From positions 5,137,668-5,201,667 of the forward strand of contig NZ_OY726395.1 of the NCBI RefSeq assembly GCF_963378085.1: DNA of 64,000 nt, read 5' to 3'. This document shows, in pieces, positions 55,907-64,000 of this stretch. The position numbers and the translations under genes were made by a program. How positions within the stretch are numbered: the stretch's first letter is position 1; each line of letters begins with the position of its first letter. Under the pieces are notes generated by a model that was given only the letters and a program-made list of their open reading frames with translations, was not told where the DNA came from and made no database searches. Origin of the DNA: Mycolicibacterium sp. MU0050. GTDB lineage: Bacteria > Actinomycetota > Actinomycetes > Mycobacteriales > Mycobacteriaceae.

Positions 55907-57118
55907 ATGTCGAGTCCCCGCCACGGAGACACTCCAGACGTGCTCCGTCTCGGAGACCGCGGCCTCGCTGTGACCGAGATCCGCGCCGCTCTCGCCGCGC
56001 TGGGTCTGGTCGACAACCCGGACTCGGATCTGACCACCGGCCGACACGTGGCCGCCGATCTGTTCGATGCGGAACTCGACGAGGCGGTGCGCGCCTTCCA
56101 GCAGCACCGCGCGCTACTGGTCGACGGCATCGTCGGCGAGGCCACCTACCGCGCCATCAAGGAAGCCTCCTACCGGCTGGGGGCCCGCACCCTCAACCAT
56201 CAGTTCGGCGCCCCGATGTACGGCGACGACGTCGCCACGCTGCAGGCGCGGCTGCAGGACCTCGGTTTCTACACCGGCCTGGTCGACGGGCACTTCGGAT
56301 TGCAGACGCACAACGCCTTGATGTCCTACCAGCGCGAGTACGGGCTGGCCGCCGACGGGATATGCGGGCCGGAAACGTTGCGCTCCCTGTACTTTCTGGG
56401 ATCGCGGGTCACGGGCGGCTCACCGCACGCGATCCGGGAAGAGGAGCTGGTCCGCCGCTCCGGTCCCAAGCTGTCCGGCAAGCGGATCATCATCGATCCG
56501 GGTCTGGGCGGCCAGGACACGGGTGTCATCGCCCAGGGTCCGCACGGTCCGATCAGCGAAGCGGACATCTTGTGGGACTTGGCCAGTCGGCTCGAAGGCC
56601 GGATGACCGCCATCGGCATGGAGACGTTCCTGTCCCGGCCGGCCAACTTCGGACCCACCGACGCACAGCGTGCCGACACCGCCAACGGAGTGGGCGCCGA
56701 CCTGATGATCAGTCTGCGATGCGCGCGTCAGCCGAGTCCGGCCGCCAACGGTGTCGCCTCGTTCCACTTCGGTAACTCGCACGGCTCGGTGTCGACCATT
56801 GGCCGCAATCTCGCCGATTTCATTCAGCGTGAGGTGGTGGCGCGCACCGGGTTACGCGATTGCCGTACCCACGGTCGGACCTGGGATCTGCTGCGGCTGA
56901 CCCGGATGCCCAGCGTCCAGGTGGACATCGGCTACATCAGCAACCCCCGGGACCGTTCCATGTTGGTCTCGACCCAGACCCGTGACGCCATCGCCGAGGG
57001 CATCCTGGCCGCCGTCAAGCGGCTCTACCTGTTGGGCAAGAACGACCGTCCGACAGGAACTTTCACCTTCGCCGAGCTGCTCGCCCACGAACTGTCGGTG
57101 GAGCAGGCCAGCCGCTAG
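55907..57118 (+). CDS. cwlM: CwlM, amidase-fold regulator of peptidoglycan synthesis
   Basis: The 403-residue protein has two N-terminal peptidoglycan-binding-type domains (VLRLGDRGLAVTEIRAALAALGL; MYGDDVATLQARLQDLGFYTGLVDGHFG) and an amidase_3 fold from about residue 180. The canonical DPGHGG is DPGLGGQDTG here, so a zinc-ligand His is Leu, and the second His region reads ISLRCARQ. This fits a non-catalytic role: in M. tuberculosis phosphorylated CwlM activates MurA. It follows trxA by 160 bases. Confidence 0.9.
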   Translation: MSSPRHGDTPDVLRLGDRGLAVTEIRAALAALGLVDNPDSDLTTGRHVAADLFDAELDEAVRAFQQHRALLVDGIVGEATYRAIKEASYRLGARTLNHQFGAPMYGDDVATLQARLQDLGFYTGLVDGHFGLQTHNALMSYQREYGLAADGICGPETLRSLYFLGSRVTGGSPHAIREEELVRRSGPKLSGKRIIIDPGLGGQDTGVIAQGPHGPISEADILWDLASRLEGRMTAIGMETFLSRPANFGPTDAQRADTANGVGADLMISLRCARQPSPAANGVASFHFGNSHGSVSTIGRNLADFIQREVVARTGLRDCRTHGRTWDLLRLTRMPSVQVDIGYISNPRDRSMLVSTQTRDAIAEGILAAVKRLYLLGKNDRPTGTFTFAELLAHELSVEQASR

Positions 57119-57178
57119 AGCTGACCCGGTCTGCCTGGTTTCTCCTCCGGGCGAACGACTTTCGGCTTCCGTCAGCCG

Positions 57179-57913
57179 TCAGCCGGCGTTGGCCGCGCCC
57201 ACCGGCTGGGACAGCTCCACCGGATTCAACAGCCGCTCCAGTGCGGCTTCGACCTCGGCCTTCCAGCCCAACCCCTTGTCGAGCTCCAGCCGCAACCGCG
57301 GAAAGTAGCGATGCGGCGAGACCACGACAAACCCGACCTCGCGCAAAAACTCCGCGTCGATCATGCAATGCTCGAACGAGCATTCGCCGAGTGCCTCCAC
57401 CGCGGACCTGGTCTCCGGGTCGGTCCTGGCCGGATCGATCGTGTCGGCCTCGGCGGTGCGGCCGAACGCCTCCAGTGCGCGCACGCCGCGTCGGACGAGC
57501 TCCGCGACAACCTGCGCGATCAATGTGTGCGGTAGCCCGTCGGACTCCCAGCCCTGCTCCACCCCCATCGAGGTCAACAGGACCGCATCGGCGCCGACAG
57601 GTCCGGTGGGCATACGCTGCGCCCGCGGCACCGCATTCGGCGGCGCGTAGAGGATGTACCCGGCGCACGGGGCCTCGTCGTCGGTGGCCTCCGCCGTGCC
57701 CGCGCGGGGCGGGCCAGCCAACGCCACCTGACCGCACGACCCCCACTCGAGCATGACCATCGACAGCCACGCTTCCTTCTCGAACTCGGGATCGGTGAGG
57801 TGATCCTCGCGGCCCACGATGTCCGGATCGACCTCCCAGAACACACACCGTCGGGCGTGCTTGGGCAACTGCTCGAAAGCTTCGAGCCGAAGCGGCGAGA
57901 TACGAGCAGACAC
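57179..57913 (-). CDS. Conserved protein, GNAT-like (Rv3916c homologue)
   Basis: The 244-residue cytosolic protein is conserved between cwlM and parB in mycobacteria. The N-terminal half resembles a GNAT acetyltransferase (AGYILYAPPNAVPRAQRMPTGPVGADAVLLTSMGV, then GLPHTLIAQVVAELVRRGVRALEAFG). The C-terminus has an Arg/Leu-rich segment (FPRLRLELDKGLGWKAEVEAALERLL). It starts at GTG 57913. The substrate is unknown. Confidence 0.8.
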   Translation of the reverse strand: MSARISPLRLEAFEQLPKHARRCVFWEVDPDIVGREDHLTDPEFEKEAWLSMVMLEWGSCGQVALAGPPRAGTAEATDDEAPCAGYILYAPPNAVPRAQRMPTGPVGADAVLLTSMGVEQGWESDGLPHTLIAQVVAELVRRGVRALEAFGRTAEADTIDPARTDPETRSAVEALGECSFEHCMIDAEFLREVGFVVVSPHRYFPRLRLELDKGLGWKAEVEAALERLLNPVELSQPVGAANAG

Positions 57914-58119
57914 TAGGTTTTCAGGCCTTTCTGCGAGGCCGCGGTGCGCGGCAGCCCTTCCAGGATAGGAGAGGAACCGGATTTCCCACCAGTAGCGCCG
58001 ATTCTTGCCGAATACCGATGGCGCACAGTGGATTTGACCGCTGACGTCGATCTGGCCGGACTGCTGGGTGGCAGGTGTGTCACAGTGACGTAATTCCCCG
58101 GTATGTCCAGACCTGGGTT

Positions 58120-59102
58120 TCAGCCGCCCTTTTTGTCCATCAGCTCGACAATCCGCTGCAGGTCCTCCACCGAGCCGAACTCCACCACGATCTTGCCCTT
58201 CCGTTTGCCCAGACTCACCGTGACGCGGGTATCGAACGTCCCGGACAGCCGCTCAGCAACGTCCTGGAGACCCGGCATCTGGATCGGCTTGCGTCGTGCC
58301 GGGGTCGGGGTGGTGCCGTCAGCCCGGTTCGCCAGCGTCACCGCCTCCTCCGTCGCGCGGACCGACAGCCCCTCCGCGACGATGCGCGCCGCCAGCTCCT
58401 CCTGCGCCTCCGCACCTGCCTCCAGCGAGAGCAGCGCCCGAGCGTGGCCGGCCGAGAGGACCCCGGCCGCCACGCGGCGCTGCACGGCGATCGGCAACCG
58501 GAGCAGCCGGATCATGTTGGTGATCAGGGGCCGGGACCTGCCGATCCGCGCGGCGAGTTCATCGTGGGTGACACCGAACTCGTCGAGCAGCTGTTGGTAG
58601 GCCGCGGCCTCTTCCAACGGGTTGAGCTGCACCCGGTGGATATTCTCCAGCAGCGCGTCCCGCAGTAGGTTGTCGTCGGCCGTCTCCCGGACGATCGCCG
58701 GGATGGTCGCCAGCCCGGCCTCCTGCGAGGCGCGCCACCGCCGCTCCCCCATCACCAGCTGATACCGCACCGGATCCTTGGAGACCTCGCGGACCACGAT
58801 CGGCTGCATCAGTCCGAACTCGCGGATGGAGTGCACCAGTTCGGCCAGCGCCTCGTCGTCGAACACCTGCCGGGGCTGCCGTGGGTTCGGCTCGATGGTG
58901 GCCGGGTCGATCTCGCGGTACACCGCACCCATGTCGGACTCCGCCGCGTCCGGCGCTGGGGTCGGCGGAGCGCCGCCGAGGAGCACGTCGGCCGCCGCTG
59001 AACCGATCTTCGGCGCCGTCGACTCGCCGTCGACCGGTCCCGTCGGAATGAGCGAGGCCAGCCCGCGGCCCAGGCCGCCCTTGCGCTTGGATGGTGCGTT
59101 CG

Positions 59103-59106
<4 letters not shown>
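58120..59106 (-). CDS. parB: Chromosome partitioning protein ParB
   Basis: The 328-residue CTP-dependent clamp loads at parS and slides along DNA. The N-terminus [15 protein letters not shown] binds ParA. The CTP/ParB box is [15 protein letters not shown], the parS-reading helix-turn-helix is [25 protein letters not shown], and the C-terminal dimer domain is [29 protein letters not shown]. It overlaps parA by four bases (ATGA). Three perfect parS sites lie 0.9-1.7 kb away. Confidence 0.97.
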
Positions 59107-60808
<1,702 letters not shown>

Positions 60809-60852
60809 TCCTCCCGGGCGGTCGACGCAGAACTACATCGGTGTAAGTCAGA

Positions 60853-61398
60853 TCAGTCGGGCAGGATGACGACGCGGCGCTGCGGCTCCACGCCCTCGCT
60901 CTCGCTGTGCACCCCGTCGACCGCGGCGACGGCGTCGTGGACGATCTTCCGCTCAAAGGGGGTCATCGGCGCCAGCTGCTCGCGCTCCCCCGACTCGAGC
61001 ACGCGACGGGCGAGCTTGTCGCCGAGCGCGGCCAGCTCTTCCCTCCGATGGCGGCGCCAGCTCGCGACGTCCAGCATCAGCCGGCTGCGCTCCCCCGTCT
61101 TCTGGTGCACCGCGAGCCGGGTCAATTCCTGCAGCGCGTCGAGCACCTCGCCCTTACGGCCGACCAGCTTCTCCAAGTCGTCACCGCCGTCGATGCTGAC
61201 AACCGCGCGGTTGCCCTCCACGTCCAGATCGATGTCGCCGTCGAAGTCGAGTAGGTCGAGCAACTCCTCCAAGTAGTCGCCGGCGATCTCGCCCTCGGCG
61301 ACCAACCGCTCCTCGAGATCGTTGCCCTTGACCTGATCCGCTTCGACGGTCTCGGCGGCAGCGGCCTCGGTGGGGGTGGTGTCTGTCGTATCAGTCAT
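60853..61398 (-). CDS. jag: Jag/KhpB-type RNA-binding protein
   Basis: The 181-residue protein has an acidic N-terminus, a KH-type domain (VSIDGGDDLEKLVGRKGEVLDALQELTRLAV) and a C-terminal R3H domain (LAPMTPFERKIVHDAVAAVDGVHSESEG). It is linked to cell-wall and small-RNA control in other bacteria. ATG 61398 begins MTDTTDTT; the frame is open far upstream but that part is the shadow of yidC. It is in the rpmH-rnpA-yidD-yidC-jag-rsmG order usual beside oriC. Confidence 0.93.
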   Translation of the reverse strand: MTDTTDTTPTEAAAAETVEADQVKGNDLEERLVAEGEIAGDYLEELLDLLDFDGDIDLDVEGNRAVVSIDGGDDLEKLVGRKGEVLDALQELTRLAVHQKTGERSRLMLDVASWRRHRREELAALGDKLARRVLESGEREQLAPMTPFERKIVHDAVAAVDGVHSESEGVEPQRRVVILPD

Positions 61399-61454
61399 CT
61401 GTTCTCGGGTCCCTCTCAAGTCACCGTGGGGTGGTATCAGTGGCGCTGGCTTGT

Positions 61455-62594
61455 TCAGCGCTTGCGCTTCTTCGGTTTCGCTCCGGGGCGCGGGTTCCGG
61501 TTGGCGGCTCCGCCCGCCTTCCCCTGCTGGCCCTTGGGGGCGGCCTTCGGCGTAGCCTTCGCGGCCGGGGCGTCGTTCGCGGGCTCGACAGCAGCCGACT
61601 CTGTCTCGTCGGCCGCGGCGGTCCCTTCGCTGTTGTCGGCCATCGTGGTGGCGGCGCTCGCGGCCGCCTTCTTGCGCTTGGCGGGTTTCGCGCCGGGCGC
61701 CGGCGCATTGGCCGCGCGGCGTTCGATCGCCTCCTGCTTCTTCGCCTCTTCCTCCTGCTCGATCTTGCCGAACACGTAGTGCTGCTGACCGAAGGTCCAG
61801 ACGTTGTTGGCGAACCAGTACAGGATGATGGCCAGCGGCAGGAACGGCCCGCCGACGACGACGCCCAGCGGGAAGACATACAGTGCGAGCTTGTTCATGA
61901 TCGCGGTCTGCGGATTGGCCGCGGCCTCCGGACTCTGCCGCGAGATCGAGGCCCGGCTGTTGAAGTAGGTGGCGATGCCCGCGGCGATCATCACCGGCAC
62001 GCCCACGGCGATCAGCGCGGTCCGGCTGAAGTGCCCGTACTGGGTAAAGGCCTCCAGACCCGTGGTCTGGGTCATCCATGCGCCCAGCGGCGCACCGAAC
62101 AGGTTGGCGTCCAGGAAGTGGCCGACGTCGGTGGCGCTGAAGAAGTAGTTGGACAGCGTCCGGTTGTAGTCGGGGTCCAGATGCTGCGCACCGATGCCGA
62201 AGCCACCAGTCCGGTTGAACGACCGCAGCACGTGGAACAGGCCGATGAACACCGGGATCTGCGCGAGCATCGGCAGGCAGCCGAGGATCGGGTTGAACCC
62301 GTGCTCCTTCTGCAGCTTCTGCATCTCCAGCGCCATCCGCTGGCGGTCCTTGCCGTACTTCTTCTGCAGCGCCTTGATCTGCGGTTGCAGTTCCTGCATC
62401 TGCCGGGTGGTCCGGATCTGCCGGACGAAGGGCTTGTACAGCAGCGCGCGGAGGGTGAAGACCAGGAACACCACCGACAGTGCCCAGGCGAAGAAGTTGG
62501 TGGGCCCGAGCAGCAGCGCGAAGAGCTTGTACCAGAGCCACATGATGCCCGACACGGGGTAGTAGATGATGTCGAGGCTTGCCCAGTTAAACAT
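61455..62594 (-). CDS. yidC: Membrane protein insertase YidC
   Basis: The 379-residue Oxa1-family insertase puts proteins into the inner membrane. It begins [24 protein letters not shown] and has five hydrophobic segments. The conserved groove Arg is in [11 protein letters not shown] and the coiled coil in [29 protein letters not shown]. The conserved core is [25 protein letters not shown]. The C-terminal tail is very basic, rich in Lys, Ala and Pro, and may bind the ribosome. Confidence 0.96.
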   Translation of the reverse strand: MFNWASLDIIYYPVSGIMWLWYKLFALLLGPTNFFAWALSVVFLVFTLRALLYKPFVRQIRTTRQMQELQPQIKALQKKYGKDRQRMALEMQKLQKEHGFNPILGCLPMLAQIPVFIGLFHVLRSFNRTGGFGIGAQHLDPDYNRTLSNYFFSATDVGHFLDANLFGAPLGAWMTQTTGLEAFTQYGHFSRTALIAVGVPVMIAAGIATYFNSRASISRQSPEAAANPQTAIMNKLALYVFPLGVVVGGPFLPLAIILYWFANNVWTFGQQHYVFGKIEQEEEAKKQEAIERRAANAPAPGAKPAKRKKAAASAATTMADNSEGTAAADETESAAVEPANDAPAAKATPKAAPKGQQGKAGGAANRNPRPGAKPKKRKR

Positions 62595-62898
62595 GCAACT
62601 CGTTCCTGCCGTCGCCGGCGTGAGGGTCGGGCGACTGATGCTCGCGAGAGTGTCGCTCGGGTATTGGGTCCCATCCTCCCCGATGCCACGGACCGCACTT
62701 CGCGAGCCGGACCGCGCTCAGCCAGCCGCCCCGGATCAACCCGAACTCGGTCAGGGCCTCGACGGCGTACTGGCTACAGGTAGGCATGAATCGACACGTC
62801 GGCAACCGCAACGGGGACACCATGTGTCGGTAGAGCTGGATCACGTACACCACCGCGCGCCCTGGCGCGGTGCGGAGATCGCGAAGCCGGGCAGTCAT
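62587..62898 (-). CDS. yidD: Membrane protein insertion efficiency factor YidD
   Basis: The 103-residue small membrane-associated protein has the family motif [27 protein letters not shown] and [24 protein letters not shown]. Its end overlaps yidC by eight bases and its start overlaps the end of rnpA by four. It assists YidC. Confidence 0.95.
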   Translation of the reverse strand: MTARLRDLRTAPGRAVVYVIQLYRHMVSPLRLPTCRFMPTCSQYAVEALTEFGLIRGGWLSAVRLAKCGPWHRGGWDPIPERHSREHQSPDPHAGDGRNELHV

Positions 62899-63251
62899 CG
62901 CCGGGCAGTCATCAGCTTGTGCGAGCGGCGCAGACCGGCCACCAACTGCTCGCGCAGACGCGCGGACGTCGCGTCCCGGCTACCCGGCAGTGCGCGGATC
63001 ACCACCCGCTCGGCGGGATCCAGATCGTCGACCACGGTGCGGGCCACATGCCGCAACCGTCGGGCGACCCGGTGGCGTTCGACGGCAGAGCCCACGGACT
63101 TGCCGACCACCAAACCGATCAGAGGACCGGCCGCACCGCTGGGATCGCGACGACGATGTACCACGAGATCCGGCTGTGCGGCTCGTACTCCTTGTTTGAC
63201 CGTCGCACCGAACTCGGTCGACCGGGTCATCCGGTACTGCGCGGGGAGCAC
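62895..63251 (-). CDS. rnpA: Ribonuclease P protein component
   Basis: The 118-residue protein subunit of RNase P helps the RNA cleave pre-tRNA 5' ends. It has the N-terminal [14 protein letters not shown] and the basic RNA-binding helix [23 protein letters not shown]. It starts at GTG 63251, 18 bases after rpmH, and overlaps yidD by four bases. Confidence 0.95.
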   Translation of the reverse strand: MLPAQYRMTRSTEFGATVKQGVRAAQPDLVVHRRRDPSGAAGPLIGLVVGKSVGSAVERHRVARRLRHVARTVVDDLDPAERVVIRALPGSRDATSARLREQLVAGLRRSHKLMTARR

Positions 63252-63269
63252 GTCACTGCCCGAGCAGAC

Positions 63270-63413
63270 TCAGGCCGTCAGCGAACGACGTCCCTTGCGG
63301 CGCCGACCGGTTACGATCGCGCGCCCTGCACGCGTCCGCATCCGCAGGCGGAATCCATGCACCCGTGCGCGACGCCGATTGTTCGGCTGGAATGTCCGCT
63401 TGCCCTTGGCCAC
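63270..63413 (-). CDS. rpmH: 50S ribosomal protein L34
   Basis: The 47-residue protein starts at GTG 63413 with GAGGAGA eight bases upstream. It reads [20 protein letters not shown], then [15 protein letters not shown] and [11 protein letters not shown], the L34 family pattern. It is the first gene of the conserved minus-strand block beside oriC; it is too short for many gene calls but unmistakable. Confidence 0.97.
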
Positions 63414-63928
63414 GGCTGTATCTCCTCATTGCGTTTGGCCACCACAGCTACCCATCGGGCAGCTCTGGCAGCCCTTGGTAAGTTCTGCGGTCTTGCTGCG
63501 TAGCCGGCGCGCTCCGCATGATCTCGAATGAAACCGTTCGGGTTCGCAGCCGTATCGCCACTTCCGGGCGACTGTTCGAGGGTACTTACACGATTTCGCT
63601 GGGTCAAACCTGAGCGACCCGCCCGAAACCGACGGCCGGCACCCCCGTCGGCGCACCGGGGCCGACGACGACAGCCGGTCCGCCGGACCGAATCCTTCCA
63701 GGACAGCCGACCGCCGACCGAACATCGCGCGCCGCACCGACCACCCCGCAAGAACGTTTCCGTCAATGTTGCCGAATGGTTGGCACCCCGAGATAAAACT
63801 GTTAGCTTCTGGCATGACCGTTCCCACCGGAACGGCGCCGACGTCCGACCACCGACAACAGGGTTGCCCAAGGACCCGTGCAGCCCGACATACTTCCGCC
63901 GGTAGGCTGCCCCATGAGGACAGTCGTC
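63414..63928. other. Non-coding region between rpmH and the DnaA boxes
   Basis: About 500 bases hold no gene I can support; overlapping minus-strand open frames here have no family features. It must contain the rpmH promoter (minus) and probably the dnaA promoter (plus), but I do not single out -10/-35 boxes. Confidence 0.5.
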
Positions 63929-63984
63929 CTATCCACATCTGTGGATAACCATGTGGACAGACTGCCCTCGTTAAGTTATCCATT
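63929..63984. promoter_or_regulatory. Cluster of four DnaA boxes upstream of dnaA
   Basis: The boxes are CTATCCACA (63929-63937, plus), TTATCCACA (63940-63948, minus; a perfect consensus), CTGTCCACA (63952-63960, minus) and TTATCCATT (63976-63984, plus; weaker). The first two are nearly back to back. Their place between rpmH and the expected dnaA gene fits autoregulation of dnaA and/or the origin region. Confidence 0.75.
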
Positions 63985-64000
63985 GCATGTGCTGAGTGTC

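Noticed and set aside
61399..62541. Long minus-strand extension of the jag frame
   Set aside because: The upstream 380 codons are an out-of-frame shadow of yidC; jag begins at ATG 61398.
63311..63983. Open frames on the minus strand between rpmH and dnaA
   Set aside because: No recognisable domain, overlapping each other and rpmH, in a region expected to hold promoters and DnaA boxes.

Overview
The window is high-GC (roughly two-thirds G+C by eye), densely coded actinobacterial DNA, and gene content and order place it in a mycobacterium. It carries mmpS/mmpL, ponA1, an Mtc28-type proline-rich antigen, ino1, cwlM, mutT4, sigM and the rpmH-rnpA-yidD-yidC-jag-rsmG-parA-parB block that abuts the replication origin. 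Homologues of the M. tuberculosis Rv0036c-Rv0058 segment run straight into homologues of Rv3907c-Rv3924c on the same side of dnaA. From memory this is the layout of rapid growers such as M. smegmatis. A glucosylglycerate hydrolase of the type described from M. hassiacum points the same way. I did not identify the species.

Region 1-7,400 is an insertion-sequence pile-up. It holds the 3' end of an IS256-type element inside an IS3-type element (truncated orfB), then a complete IS21-type element (1748-4303), then a second, unrelated IS21-type element (4828-7241) whose istA carries a one-base frameshift. Both IS21 elements sit inside host genes that can be rejoined in frame after removing one copy of the flanking direct repeat. 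One is a Ser/Lys-rich protein tail; the other is a 170-residue hypothetical protein that vaguely resembles the ComJ/nuclease-inhibitor family.

Region 7,400-15,000 carries dnaB (minus strand) with two inteins, a class 3 mini-intein in the Walker A loop and a LAGLIDADG intein near the C-terminus. Next come rplI, rpsR, ssb, rpsF, a GT87-like membrane glycosyltransferase and ponA1. Region 17,200-31,700 holds Rv0049/Rv0048c homologues, padR-ino1, an esterase, a PhoX-type phosphatase, a GntR regulator, an amino-acid ABC transporter with a fused binding protein and permease, a MarR regulator, glucosylglycerate hydrolase, a short-chain dehydrogenase and a secreted alpha/beta hydrolase. Region 31,700-44,750 holds leuS, mtc28, a small membrane protein, purU, tetR-mmpS-mmpL, yqgE, an MFS transporter, an Rv0036c homologue and an Asp-rich repeat protein.

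Region 44,750-64,000 is the origin-proximal conserved block. It contains pcnA, mutT4, a DUF6049-type protein, murJ(mviN)-pseudokinase, sigM and a short rsmA, trxB-trxA, cwlM, an Rv3916c homologue, parB-parA-rsmG with three perfect 16-bp parS sites, jag, yidC, yidD, rnpA and rpmH. It ends in a cluster of DnaA boxes just before dnaA, which must lie beyond the right edge. Many of these genes serve envelope growth (PonA1, MurJ, CwlM, YidC) or chromosome replication and segregation (DnaB, SSB, ParA, ParB, parS, DnaA boxes).
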